64,000 nucleotides of DNA from Pseudonocardia sediminis (GCF_004217185.1 NZ_SHKL01000001.1:743001-807000); one strand, 5' to 3'. Counted from the stretch's first letter, positions 48,744 through 57,390 are shown. Translations and numbers: made by a program. Notes: a model not told the origin generated them from the letters alone.

Positions 48744-49964
48744 TCAGAGGGCGGCGGCGCGGCCGTCGAGGTAGCGACGTTCGGGTGCACTCGACGTGCG
48801 GCGGGCGGCCTCGCGGTACTGCTCGCGGGCGGCGTCGTGGTCACCGGCCCGCTCCAGGAGATGCGCCCGCACCGCGGCCAGACGGTGCCCGGCCGTCATG
48901 CGCTCGTCGTCGTCCAGGGACGACAGCAGCTCCAGCCCGGCCTGCGGTCCGCGCAGCTCACCGAGGGCGACGGCGTGGTTGAGCGTGACGACCGGGCTGG
49001 GCGCGACCCGTCCCAGCAGCTCGTAGAGCCCGACGATCTGACGCCAGTCGGTGTCGGCGGCGGTCGCGGCCTCGTCGTGCACCGCGGCGATCGCGGCCTG
49101 CAGCCGGTAGGGCCCGGGCACCCCGGCCGCCAGCGCCCGTTCGACCAGGGCGACCCCCTCCGCGATCGCCGCGGCGTCCCAGGCCGACCGGTCCTGCTCG
49201 GCCAGCGGGACCAGGTCGCCGTCCGGCCCGGTGCGGGCGTCGCGGCGGGCGTCGGTGAGCAGCATGAGCGCGAGCAGCGCGGTCGTCTCGCCGTCGCCGG
49301 GGAGGAGCGCGTGCAGGAGGCGGGCCAGCCGGATCGCCTCGACGGTCAGCTCCGCGCGGGCCAGCGCGGCACCCGAGGACGCCGTGTACCCCTCGTTGAA
49401 GATCAGGTAGAGCACCTGGCGGACGACGGCGAGGCGTGCGTCGCGCTCGTCGTCCGGGGGAGGGGTGAACGTCGCCCCGGCCTGGCGGATCGTCTTCTTC
49501 GCCCGGCTGATCCGCTGCGCCATCGTGGCCTCGGGGACCAGGAACGCGGCCGCGACCTCGGCCGTTGTGAGCCCGCCGACCGCGCGCAGGGTGAGCGCCA
49601 GCTGCGACGGCGCCGACAGCGACGGGTGGGCGCACAGGGCGAGCAGGGTCAGCGTGTCGTCGGCCGCGGCCGGCTCGTCGTCGGGTGACGGCGCGAGCTG
49701 CGGGTCCATCACGGCGAGTCGCTCCTCGCGGGCACGGCTCGCGCTCTCGCTGCGCACGGCGTCGATCAGCCGCCGGGACCCGACGGCCACCAGCCAGCCG
49801 TGCGGGTTGTCCGGGACGCCCTCGACCGGCCACTGGGTCGTGGCGGCCAGGAGCGCCTCCTGCACGGCGTCCTCGCAGGCGTCGAACTGACGGTGGCGTC
49901 GGACGAGCGCGCCGAGGACCTGCGGCGCGAGCGTGCGGAGCAGGTCCTCGACGGCCGCGGTCAC
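48744..49964 (-). CDS. ECF-family RNA polymerase sigma factor (ECF42-like, DUF6596)
   Basis: A 406-residue long ECF sigma factor. The sigma-2 region is VRRHRQFDACEDAVQEALLAATTQWP ... WLVAVGSRRLIDAVRSE, and sigma-4 is LALTLRAVGGLTTAEVAAAFLVPEATMAQRISRAKKTIR. The long C-terminal extension (YLIFNEGYTASSG ... ERRYLDGRAA) is the TPR-like DUF6596 domain that replaces an anti-sigma factor in group ECF42. The gene is translationally coupled to the YCII/DGPF protein, the standard ECF42 partner. Stress signal unknown. GTG start. Confidence 0.9.
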   Translation of the reverse strand: MTAAVEDLLRTLAPQVLGALVRRHRQFDACEDAVQEALLAATTQWPVEGVPDNPHGWLVAVGSRRLIDAVRSESASRAREERLAVMDPQLAPSPDDEPAAADDTLTLLALCAHPSLSAPSQLALTLRAVGGLTTAEVAAAFLVPEATMAQRISRAKKTIRQAGATFTPPPDDERDARLAVVRQVLYLIFNEGYTASSGAALARAELTVEAIRLARLLHALLPGDGETTALLALMLLTDARRDARTGPDGDLVPLAEQDRSAWDAAAIAEGVALVERALAAGVPGPYRLQAAIAAVHDEAATAADTDWRQIVGLYELLGRVAPSPVVTLNHAVALGELRGPQAGLELLSSLDDDERMTAGHRLAAVRAHLLERAGDHDAAREQYREAARRTSSAPERRYLDGRAAAL

Positions 49965-50326
49965 ATCTCCTCGCCCGCGTCCCCCAGGATCGGCCGGACC
50001 TCCATCGGCGTGAACCGCGTGCTCGGGAACCGGGCCGCGACCTCGACCGCCCGGGCCTCGGACGCGACGTCGATGACCAGGTAGCCGCCGAAGTGCTCCT
50101 TGGCCTCCGCGAGCGGCCCGTCGGTGACGACGGGTGCCGTGACGTCCGGGGCGCGCACGACCTTGGTGTTCGACGGGTCGGCGAGCGCGTCGGTGCTGAT
50201 CAGCTCGCCGGACTCCTGCAGTTCGGCGAACAGCGCGTCCATCTCCGCCATCAGCGGTGCGCCCTGCTCACCGGCGAACAGCTCCCGGCTGTCGGCGTTG
50301 TCGTAGATCATCAGCAGGTACTTCAT
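49961..50326 (-). CDS. YCII/DGPF-domain protein
   Basis: A 121-residue ferredoxin-like YCII protein starting MKYLLMIYDN. It carries VVTDGPLAEAKEHFGGYLVIDVAS, the DGPF-type motif (here TDGPLAEAKE), and ends with RFTPMEVRPI. In ECF42 loci it is co-expressed with the sigma factor and probably takes part in sensing or detoxification; this is known from family context, not seen directly. It overlaps the sigma gene by four bases. The longer frame to 50404 is unsupported. Confidence 0.88.
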   Translation of the reverse strand: MKYLLMIYDNADSRELFAGEQGAPLMAEMDALFAELQESGELISTDALADPSNTKVVRAPDVTAPVVTDGPLAEAKEHFGGYLVIDVASEARAVEVAARFPSTRFTPMEVRPILGDAGEEM

Positions 50327-50479
50327 CGGTGCTCCCTCGTCGCGCGGGCGCCCGGATGGTGGCCCGTCGACCCGTGGCCGGAACCGTCCGTGCGTTCTCG
50401 ACATCCTGGGCGCGCGATCCTGCCGGACACACCGGGCGCCGCCATCCTCGGTCTCGATGCTCGTTCCGACGAGCTTCTC

Positions 50480-51298
50480 TCAGTACCCGAAGCGGTAACG
50501 GTGCAGGCGCATGGAGTCCCGCATCGGCGGCAGGACGCCGGCGACGTACAACGCCGGGCGCAGCCAGAGCCGGGGCTCGGCGAGCGCGGCCATGTCGTAG
50601 ACCGAGACGTCGTCGAGGCGGTGCAGCGAGGGATGCCGGGACTCGAACGTGCCCCGGTCCCACGCGGAGTGGAAGCGGGTCCCGACCGCGCGGAACTCCG
50701 GCGTCCACTTCGAGACGGTCACCGTCCACGGCGCGACGGCGTCGAAGGCCAGCAGCCCGCGCGGCAGCGTCTGCCGGACCCTGTCGACCAGGGCCCGCAC
50801 GTCGTCGTCGGGGAGGTACATGAGCAGGCCCTCGGCGACCACGAGCGTCGGACGGTCGGTCGAGACCTGGTCCCACCAGCCCTCGTCGGTGACCGAGGCC
50901 GGGACGGTCTCGACGTGGTCGGGCAGGTCGTAGAGCCGCCGGCGGAGGTCGATCACCTCGGGCTGGTCGACGTCGATCCAGCGGCACGTCCGCGGCGGCC
51001 GGACCCGGAGCGGGCGGCTGTCGAGCCCGCACCCCAGGTGCAGCACCTGCCCGTGCGGCTCGGCGACGAGGAACTCGGTCGTCCACTCGTCGAGACGCTT
51101 GGCCCGGCACACGATCGCCGAGGCGTCGCCGGTGAAGCGGTGCAGCGTGGCGAAGTCGTACTCGACGCGGTCGAGCACCTCCTGCGCGTACCGGTCGCCC
51201 AGGATCGGCCGCCGCGAGCGGGCGTCGAACGCCCGCATGTAGAGGGTCATCAACAGCGTCGCCGCCGCGCCCCGCAGATCCACCTTCTCCGTGGTCAC
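50480..51298 (-). CDS. LCM/Tcmp-family SAM-dependent methyltransferase
   Basis: A 272-residue methyltransferase of the leucine carboxyl methyltransferase/TcmP group, which O-methylates carboxylates in polyketides and other small molecules. Features: RSRRPILGDRYAQEVLDRVEYDF, VLHLGCGLDSRPLRV (SAM loop), WIDVDQPEVIDLRRRL (the acidic SAM-ribose ligand) and VVAEGLLMYLPDDDVRALV. GTG 51298 (VTTEKVDLRG) follows GGGGAGG by seven bases. It is the last chromosomal gene before the tRNA and integrated element. Confidence 0.85.
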   Translation of the reverse strand: MTTEKVDLRGAAATLLMTLYMRAFDARSRRPILGDRYAQEVLDRVEYDFATLHRFTGDASAIVCRAKRLDEWTTEFLVAEPHGQVLHLGCGLDSRPLRVRPPRTCRWIDVDQPEVIDLRRRLYDLPDHVETVPASVTDEGWWDQVSTDRPTLVVAEGLLMYLPDDDVRALVDRVRQTLPRGLLAFDAVAPWTVTVSKWTPEFRAVGTRFHSAWDRGTFESRHPSLHRLDDVSVYDMAALAEPRLWLRPALYVAGVLPPMRDSMRLHRYRFGY

Positions 51299-51387
51299 GC
51301 CGACCTCCCCGCGAGCCGCCACCACACCCTGTCCGGCATTGTGCGCCCCCGGGCCCGTGATGTGGGCGGTGGCTACGCTGTCGCGAC

Positions 51388-51460
51388 GCCCTCGTAGCCC
51401 AACGGCAGAGGCAGGCCCCTTAAAAGGGTCCCAGTGTCGGTTCGAGTCCGACCGGGGGCA
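51388..51460 (+). tRNA. tRNA with apparent UAA anticodon (Leu by codon table) used as the element's attachment site
   Basis: A 73-nt cloverleaf starts GCCCTCG and ends CGGGGGC plus A. The acceptor stem has one U-G pair, and the T-arm is GTCGG-TTCGAGT-CCGAC. The anticodon stem GGCCC/GGGTC holds loop CTTAAAA, which gives UAA at 51421-51423. The D-stem has only three good pairs. The variable loop is five bases, so this is a class I tRNA body, whereas bacterial tRNA-Leu normally has a long variable arm. The amino-acid identity is therefore uncertain. Everything from 51416 on was supplied by the integrated element. CCA is not encoded. Confidence 0.75.
51416..51460 (+). other. attL: core plus element-derived tRNA 3' half
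   Basis: The shared core 51416-51430 covers the anticodon arm from position C29. Beyond it the T-arm, variable loop and acceptor 3' strand differ from attR at four positions but still fold, so the element carries its own version of the tRNA end. Confidence 0.85.
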
Positions 51461-51568
51461 CCCCCCTTCCACGTCGAGAATACCCCTCTGACCAGCGATT
51501 ACACCCGACGAAGCCGAGATGATGTTGTCCGGTCGTACCCGGCCCTGACCGGTGCTCGGCGGGTGGCT

Positions 51569-51589
51569 GTACCGAATACGTACCGAAGT
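51569..51589 (+). promoter_or_regulatory. Candidate integrase arm-type site next to attL
   Basis: Two direct half-sites, GTACCGAA at 51569 and GTACCGAA at 51580, are separated by TAC. The same 21-bp pattern GTRCCGAA-TAC-GTRYYGAAGT recurs at 62509-62529 and 62748-62768. It lies nine bases beyond the integrase stop, where arm-binding sites of tyrosine recombinases are expected. Confidence 0.5.
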
Positions 51590-51597
51590 TCCGTCGC

Positions 51598-52965
51598 TCA
51601 CGGGGTAGCCCCAAGGGCGTCGGCGATCCGCTGCCGGGCGGCGTCCTCCTGGCCGACGATGCACTTCGCGTAGATCTGGTGCAGGACGGCGACGCTGTGC
51701 CCGGCCCACTCGGCGACCTGGGTCGAGGGCACGCCCGCGTTGAGCCATGTCGACACCGCGGCGTGGCGGAGGTCGTAGGGGCGTCGGGCGAGCGGCGAAG
51801 CGGCCTCCGACTCGGTGAGAGCGCTCGCGCGAGCTTTCCGCCATACCCGGCAGTAGGTGCCCTCCGGGAGATCACCACCGCGGACACCGCGGAACAGCCG
51901 GCCATCCGGCGTCGTGCCGTGCTCGGCGAGATGCGCCCGCAGCAGAGCGGTGAGCGGAGGGGGAGACGGGACCGAGCGGGTCTCACCGCGGGCCCGGTGC
52001 TTCAACTCCCGCTCCTCGCGGCGCCGGCCGTTGTCGGTCCAGGAAGCGCCGGCCTCCGGGGTAGAGCCGGTCAGCAGCAGCTCGCCCCAGCCTTCAGCTG
52101 GAAGTTGGAGGTCAGCGGCGCGGAGTGTCACAGCCTCGCCCGGCCTGAGGGCGGCGTAGTAGAGCAGGCCGAAGAAGGCGACCAGGCCCGGGCCGCTCGG
52201 CTTCTGACTGCCCACGGCGGACAGCAGGGCGCGGGCCTGAACGGTGTTGACGACGGCTCGCTTGTCCACCGTCTTCACCGTGCGCGGGATCTTCTACGCA
52301 ATCGCGGTCACCGGGTTGCGGGTCAGGAGCCGACGCTCCACCGCGTACTCGCCGAGGTTGACCACGACGCCACGTTGCCGAGCGATCGAGGCCGGGGCTG
52401 CACGGCCGCCGTCGCCACGCACCGTCAATGCGTCCAGGACAGCGCGTACGACGGCCGGTTCGGCCAGGTCACCCACCTCACGGGTGTTCCGTTCCAGCCA
52501 TGCCAACGCACGCGCAATCGGCTCTGGCGGCGCGGCATTCGTGCTGGCCCGGACGTTGAACGCCCACGCGGTCAAAGCCTTGCGCAACGTGGCGTCGTCC
52601 GGCCGGCCTCGCTCACTCGTGATCAGCGCGAAAGTGGCGTTGGTGAGCGCCCGCGCCGTGTTGCGCCGCGAGTTCGGAGCCAGGTGCGGCCACTTCATCG
52701 CTGCGTAGTCCCGGGCGAACGCGAGCCACCCGACGCGCCGTTCGGAGCGATCCATCGACATCGGACGGCCGGTGTCCAGTGAGAACGCCTCGCCACGCCG
52801 CGCAGCAACCAGCAGCTCGGACCGGAAAGCATCAGCCAGAGCCGCGGTCTTGTACGGGACTCGCCAGCGTCGCCCAGCAACCGACCACTTCACTGTGTGC
52901 GTCGTGGTCCGTGCGCCCGAGTACACCTCGACCTTCCAGATCCGCACGTCGTAGGAGGTCTCCAT
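51598..52965 (-). pseudogene. int: Tyrosine integrase interrupted by one in-frame amber codon
   Basis: Reading leftward from ATG 52965, an arm/core-binding half (METSYDVRIWKVEVYSGARTTTHTVKW ... NPVTAIA) ends in TAG at 52294-52296. The same frame continues KIPRTVKTVDKRAVVN and then the catalytic domain. The catalytic Arg is in YAALRPGEAVTL, H-x-x-R-type residues in PYDLRHAAVSTWL, the second His in EWAGHS, and the Tyr in HQIYAK. A Trp codon (TGG) or Gln codon at the TAG would restore a ~455-residue integrase. Unless the stop is a sequencing error or is read through, the element can no longer integrate or excise by itself. It overlaps xis by one base (TGATG). Confidence 0.85.
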
Positions 52966-53153
52966 CAGGCTGCCTCCTCGTGCGCATCGAGCCAGCGCTC
53001 CAACTCCGCACGACGGACCCGCAGGTCACCGTTGGGGAGCTTGATGCACCGCGGGGCCCGGTTCTTCGCCCGCCACTCGTAGAACGTTGACCGCGAGATC
53101 CTGAGTTCTGCGCACACCTGCATGACCGTCAGCCGCTCCGTCGTCTTCGTCAT
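52965..53153 (-). CDS. xis: Excisionase / MerR-like helix-turn-helix protein
   Basis: A 62-residue DNA-binding protein: LTVMQVCAELRISRSTFYEWRAKNRAPRCIKLPNGDLRVRRAELERWLDAHEEA is the AlpA/Xis winged helix that bends DNA at att sites and directs excision. Its stop overlaps the int start by one base, and its start overlaps the rep stop by four. Rep-xis-int are therefore read as one coupled unit, as in pSAM2-type elements. Confidence 0.9.
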   Translation of the reverse strand: MTKTTERLTVMQVCAELRISRSTFYEWRAKNRAPRCIKLPNGDLRVRRAELERWLDAHEEAA

Positions 53154-54808
53154 GCCGCTGCTCCCTCAGTTGCCGAACGGTCGGGTGGGGCGTCGCTTGT
53201 CGCCAGGACGGCGGCGTCGTAGTCCGCGCGCCATCGGCTCCGTTGGTTGATCGCATGGAGCAGCAGCACCGTGCGAGGAGGCACGTCCGAGTCCCCGGGC
53301 TTGGTCGTCTCCCAGCTGAACGGGCCGTCGTCGACGGCATAGGCGGGCTGCACCCCGGCCCGGTCAAGGAGTTGCCGAACGAACGCCGTCCGCTCCGCCC
53401 GGTGGTCCGAGAGCGACTTGTTGGACCACTTCCGCGAGACCAGCACCCGGCGCCCGGCGATGCCGAGGTGCTCGGGCTTGTGCGCTTTGCCCTTGCACTG
53501 CCCTGGCGTCGTCCCGGGTCGGGCGCCCTTGGGCTCGATGCCATAGAGCAGCCAGATCGGGCAGCGCGGCGAGCACGGCGTGATGGCCAGCTCGGCGGCC
53601 AGGCGGCGGGCGTGCTCCCGCTGGCGAGACGTCGCGGACTCGTCGAGGCCGGCGGCCTGCCCGACGGACTTGGTGAGGTACTTGGTCAGGTAGCCGATGT
53701 GCCGTCCAGCCTCCTCAGAACCGCCGAGGATGCCCTTGGCGTGGACCTGCGGCCCGAACACCACTGTGTGTGCCGGAGCCGCGAGCGCGTCCGGGTCGGT
53801 GGCCTCGTCCCAGGTGGGCAGCGGCTCGCGAGTCTCGGGGTCGACGAACGCCTTGTGGTGGTGGTCCCAGCGCGGGAGCCGGTCCCCGCTGTAGACGATC
53901 TCGTCGTGGTGCGGCCACCACACCTGGTGGTAGGTCGCAGCCGTGATCGCCCGCAGCTCGGTGCGGGGGATGGTGCCGCGGATGGCGGCGTGGAAGTGCG
54001 GTGCCCCGCGCTTCTGCGGCTCGACGGTCCCGAAGTACTGCACGTCCCAGCCCACACACCGGCGGGTGTTCTGCCAGAACCGGTCCAGCAGCTTCGGGAA
54101 GTGGATCGCGTCGCGGGCGGCGCGGCGGTAGTCGTAGGTGTCCGGGTCGAGCGCGGCGCCGTGCTTGTCCACCCGCCCATACGTGTCGAGGGTCAGGGTG
54201 AGGAACGTGGAGGGGCGGTACTTCCCTCCGAACACCCGTCCGAGGGTGCGGTTCTCGACCGGGCGGCGGGGCAGGTTCGGTGCGTCCTGCCGTCGGCGGG
54301 TGGAGCGGCGCACGGTCTGGGGTGTCGGGTCGAGCGGGGCCAGGCGGCCGCGGACCCCGAGTGCGCGCAGCTCCTGGTCGACCTCGGCGACGGTCTCGCG
54401 GATCTCCTCGCACTCGGCGTCGTCGCCCTTGGCGCGGGCGTCGGTGTAGGCGGCGTGCAGGTCCGCCCGGACCGTCATCAGCTCTTTCTGCGCGGCGGTG
54501 GGGTCGGCGGGTTTGACGATGGGTTCGTCTTCGAGGTGCCAGCCCTCGCGGCACTGGACCATGCGCAGGCGTCGGGCCTTCTCCGCGCAGGGGCGGCACT
54601 GGTCCTCCCGCGTGGACCCGCACGGGACGGGGACGACGTCGACCCGCCCGCTGCTCTGGTCGATGCGGCGCATGGCCAGCGGCCGGATGCAGACGCCGTG
54701 GTCCTCGGCGAGCTGCGTCGCGACCTCGTTCGAGAGCGCGAGCATGGCCTTCTGTGCGCGGGTGAGCTTCTCCTGGTCGATCGGCTCGGTGCCGGTCGCG
54801 GCGTTCAC
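53150..54808 (-). CDS. RepSA-like rolling-circle replication initiator
   Basis: A 552-residue HUH-type initiator. The metal motif HFH is in RGAPHFHAAIRG (near residue 272), and the catalytic Tyr region is YLTKYLTKSVG (near 373), where the two Tyr are spaced by YLTKY. The N-terminus has a zinc-ribbon-like CRPCAEKARRLRMVQC, and a second Cys cluster is PCSPRCPIW. It nicks the element's origin so that the excised circle replicates before transfer. It overlaps both xis (ATGA) and tra (ATGA). Confidence 0.88.
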   Translation of the reverse strand: MNAATGTEPIDQEKLTRAQKAMLALSNEVATQLAEDHGVCIRPLAMRRIDQSSGRVDVVPVPCGSTREDQCRPCAEKARRLRMVQCREGWHLEDEPIVKPADPTAAQKELMTVRADLHAAYTDARAKGDDAECEEIRETVAEVDQELRALGVRGRLAPLDPTPQTVRRSTRRRQDAPNLPRRPVENRTLGRVFGGKYRPSTFLTLTLDTYGRVDKHGAALDPDTYDYRRAARDAIHFPKLLDRFWQNTRRCVGWDVQYFGTVEPQKRGAPHFHAAIRGTIPRTELRAITAATYHQVWWPHHDEIVYSGDRLPRWDHHHKAFVDPETREPLPTWDEATDPDALAAPAHTVVFGPQVHAKGILGGSEEAGRHIGYLTKYLTKSVGQAAGLDESATSRQREHARRLAAELAITPCSPRCPIWLLYGIEPKGARPGTTPGQCKGKAHKPEHLGIAGRRVLVSRKWSNKSLSDHRAERTAFVRQLLDRAGVQPAYAVDDGPFSWETTKPGDSDVPPRTVLLLHAINQRSRWRADYDAAVLATSDAPPDRSATEGAAA

Positions 54809-56433
54809 GCGGCACCTCCGGCGGGTAGTGCGGGTGTGCCGGGGCGGAACGGCAGCACCGGCGCGGGGCGGCGGGCCGGGTCGGGCGAGGGGGCGGTGAC
54901 GAACCGTTCTAGGGCCTTGATCGCGTCATCCGGAACCCACGCGGCGCGCACGCGCAGGGGCTCGCGGACGCCTTCCCCGAACAGGTAGCCGACACCGGGT
55001 TCGGACTCGCCGATGCGGTTCGCCCACGCACCCCGGTCGTACGCCTGATCGCCCAGGACCATCCCGACGTGGCTCTTGGAGGCCACGCGAAGGCAGATGC
55101 GGCGCGGGAACAACTCCCGCACCGGGACAGTGTCCTTGGTCGGCTCCTGCACGTAACCGCGGACGGTGAACCCCAGCGCCCGGCCCTGGGTGGTCAGCAG
55201 CGCGATGCGTTCGGTGATGGCCTCGCGGGTCTTGCGGTCGCCGACGTAGCGGAGCAGGGCGCCGATCTCGTCGAACTCCACGATCTCCAACGGAGTCTCG
55301 GTCGTGATCGGGACGAGGCGGGTGGTTCCGGCGTGCTCGCGCTTGCGCGCTTCCATCTGCTCGACCAGGTCGTCGAGCAGGGCCAGGGCGTCCTTGCTGG
55401 TGACGGCGTAGCGGTGGAACACGTCGCGGCCGTAGGCCAGTTCCATGCCCTTCGGGTCGATGCCATTGACCCGGACCAGGCCGTCGCGGATGGCCGGGGC
55501 GATCGACAGCAGGGGCGTCCACATCAGGGAGCCCTTGCCTGCCCCGGTGGCGCCGCCGATCAGGGTGTGGCTACCGCGGATCGACTGCCGCCACGGTGTG
55601 CCGTACTCGGTAGCTCCGGACAGCACCCGGTCCAGGTCGATCGCGTCCCCGGGGAGGCCGGCCATGGCGTCGAGGTCGGGTGCGGTGACGACGGCGTCGA
55701 GGAGGTTGCGGCGCTGGTAGTCGATCGACACCACGTTCGGGCTCAGTTCGCGGACCTGGCAGCGGTTCACCCCGCGAGCCACCGCGAGGGCGCGGGCGGC
55801 AGTGTCGAAGTCCTCCGGGGTCTGCCCGGCGACCAGACGGACCTTGACCTCGTCCCACGAGGGTCCGGAGCGGACCGAGAGGATGCGGGGGAGCTGGTCG
55901 CGGCGCGGTCGCTCCCGGGGGGCGGTGGCGGTGCGGCGCAGCGGGTTGACCTGGATGACCGTGGCCCCGCCGCGGTCGGGGACCGTGAGGCCGACCGAGC
56001 GCAGCCAGCGCGGCATCCGGGGTGCGTAGACGAGCCAGCGCTGCCACCAGGAGCGCAGGTGACGTCCGGCCCAGTGGTCGAACGAGGGCAGCGACGTGAC
56101 CCGCCACACCCCGAGCACGACCGTCACGGCGGTGAGGGTGAGTAGCAGCGACAGCCAGCCCCACCACCAGCACCACGCCGATACCACGGCAACTGTCGTA
56201 GTGGTGCGCCAGTGCCGGACCGCCCACACGACCGCGAGGACGAGGCCCTTGGCGGCGAACCAGAGGGCGAGGAACACGACCGCGGCGGTGGCGAGGGCTT
56301 CCAGGACCTTCGCGAGGTAATGGCCGATCTTGTAGAGCAGGTAGACGGTGACCGCGGCCAGGGCGCCGCCGACGGTGAGGATCTGGTTGACCGACAGCGG
56401 CACATCGGCCGGTGAGGCAGCAGCGGTGATCAC
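54805..56433 (-). CDS. FtsK/SpoIIIE-like DNA translocase (Tra)
   Basis: A 542-residue conjugal translocase. Membrane helices lie within residues ~15-110 (LTVGGALAAVTVYLLYKIGHYLAK; ATAAVVFLALWFAAKGLVLAVVW; WWWGWLSLLLTLTAVTVVLGVW). Walker A is GGATGAGKGS (~293) and Walker B is LEIVEFDEIGALL (~383). One such protein suffices to move double-stranded element DNA between mycelia in this family. The start is GTG 56433 (VITAAASPADV) with GGGAGG eight bases upstream. The longer open frame to 56865 runs through two other genes and is a shadow there. Confidence 0.88.
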   Translation of the reverse strand: MITAAASPADVPLSVNQILTVGGALAAVTVYLLYKIGHYLAKVLEALATAAVVFLALWFAAKGLVLAVVWAVRHWRTTTTVAVVSAWCWWWGWLSLLLTLTAVTVVLGVWRVTSLPSFDHWAGRHLRSWWQRWLVYAPRMPRWLRSVGLTVPDRGGATVIQVNPLRRTATAPRERPRRDQLPRILSVRSGPSWDEVKVRLVAGQTPEDFDTAARALAVARGVNRCQVRELSPNVVSIDYQRRNLLDAVVTAPDLDAMAGLPGDAIDLDRVLSGATEYGTPWRQSIRGSHTLIGGATGAGKGSLMWTPLLSIAPAIRDGLVRVNGIDPKGMELAYGRDVFHRYAVTSKDALALLDDLVEQMEARKREHAGTTRLVPITTETPLEIVEFDEIGALLRYVGDRKTREAITERIALLTTQGRALGFTVRGYVQEPTKDTVPVRELFPRRICLRVASKSHVGMVLGDQAYDRGAWANRIGESEPGVGYLFGEGVREPLRVRAAWVPDDAIKALERFVTAPSPDPARRPAPVLPFRPGTPALPAGGAA

Positions 56434-56597
56434 TTTCGGCCTCCCTTGCCACGGGCGGTGCGGACGGTGGACAGCGGGACCAGTGCGAGCTGGTCGAGGT
56501 GATCGGCGCACCGGCGGCGACGTGGGTCGGGGCGCTCGTGGAGCGGTGTCCGGCAGACCTCGCACCGGGTCGGGCGGGTCGGCTTGGTGGCGTTCAT
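56430..56597 (-). CDS. Small basic C-x2-C / C-x2-H protein, unknown
   Basis: A 55-residue protein starting MNATKPTRPTRCEVCRTPLHERP and ending ARGKGGRK. The pattern C12-x2-C15 ... C30-x2-H33 could form a small zinc finger. It overlaps the Wbl stop by four bases (ATGA) and the Tra start by four (GTGA). That exact coupling on both sides is the main evidence that it is a gene. The function is unknown; a role in transfer or spread is a guess from position. Confidence 0.65.
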   Translation of the reverse strand: MNATKPTRPTRCEVCRTPLHERPDPRRRRCADHLDQLALVPLSTVRTARGKGGRK

Positions 56598-56938
56598 GCG
56601 ACGTCACCTCCGGCGGCCGGGGTGGTGGTGATGGTGAGCCCGGCGCGGTGCAGAGTCCGGCGCTCGCCGGGGGTGGTACCGCCGGTGATGCCGTAGCGCC
56701 GGGCCGGGTCCTCCGTGGCGAGCGCGTCGGCGAGGCAGGCGGCGCGGACCGGGCAGCCCCGGCACACCCGACGTGGTGTCTCGACCGAGGCCGCGCGGTC
56801 GTCGACGGGGAAGAACAGCTCGGTGTCCAGCCCGGCGCACGCGGCGTCATCCCGCCAGCGGACATCGGTCGTTGCGGCGGTGGGGTCGGTGATCGGGACC
56901 AGCCGCAGCACCGGCCGGCCCTGGCTCGGGGCGCTCAT
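56594..56938 (-). CDS. WhiB-like (Wbl) iron-sulfur regulator
   Basis: A 114-residue Wbl protein. Four cluster cysteines occur in DDAACAG and VCRGCPVRAACL, the glycine turn is YGITGGTTPGER, and an R-x-L-x-R-like basic tail follows. Wbl proteins act with the primary sigma factor, and element-borne copies can alter host development or the element's own genes. The ATG at 56938 (MSAPSQGRPV) overlaps the upstream gene's stop (ATGA); the longer upstream frame is not supported. Confidence 0.88.
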   Translation of the reverse strand: MSAPSQGRPVLRLVPITDPTAATTDVRWRDDAACAGLDTELFFPVDDRAASVETPRRVCRGCPVRAACLADALATEDPARRYGITGGTTPGERRTLHRAGLTITTTPAAGGDVA

Positions 56939-57390
56939 CGGGCCACCGCCGAGGTGTCCGGGAGCCCGGGGGCGGCGGGGTCGGTGAGGCCGAGGTCGGC
57001 CCAGTTGGACATGGCCCCGGCGACGTCGGAGGTGGGTCGGCCGTCGGCGAGGGCCTGCCAGTCGTCGGCGGTGTCGGTCCAGTAGCGGGCCTGGCGCTCG
57101 TTCTCCATGACCGCGGTGACGACGGCCTGGACGTAGACGACCGGCGCGTAGTTGGTGGCCGTGTCGCGCTGCAGAATGGCCCACCAGCGGGCCCGGCGGG
57201 TGTGGAGCTCGGCGAGCCGACGGGCCCGGGCGGCGTGGGCGAGCAGGTCCCCGGCCGAGGGTCGGGCGGTGTCGCGGATCGCGCGGCTGGTGCGGCGGAG
57301 GCCGGCTTCGACGAGACGGGCCACCGGCACGACCTGGGCGTCGGTGGGGTCGGTCGTGGTGTGGGCATGACGGGGTAGGGAGGTGTGCAT
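56935..57390 (-). CDS. Hypothetical AICE protein
   Basis: A 151-residue, mostly helical soluble protein (VVPVARLVEAGLRRTSRAIRDTARPSAGDLLAHAARARRLAELHTRRARWWAILQRDTATNYAPVVYVQAVVTAVMENERQARYW). No known motif is recognised. It is the first gene of the tra-side operon: GGAAGGA lies upstream of its ATG and its stop overlaps the Wbl start. Similar-sized helical proteins occur in this place in other AICEs (general recollection, not a search). Confidence 0.7.
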   Translation of the reverse strand: MHTSLPRHAHTTTDPTDAQVVPVARLVEAGLRRTSRAIRDTARPSAGDLLAHAARARRLAELHTRRARWWAILQRDTATNYAPVVYVQAVVTAVMENERQARYWTDTADDWQALADGRPTSDVAGAMSNWADLGLTDPAAPGLPDTSAVAR

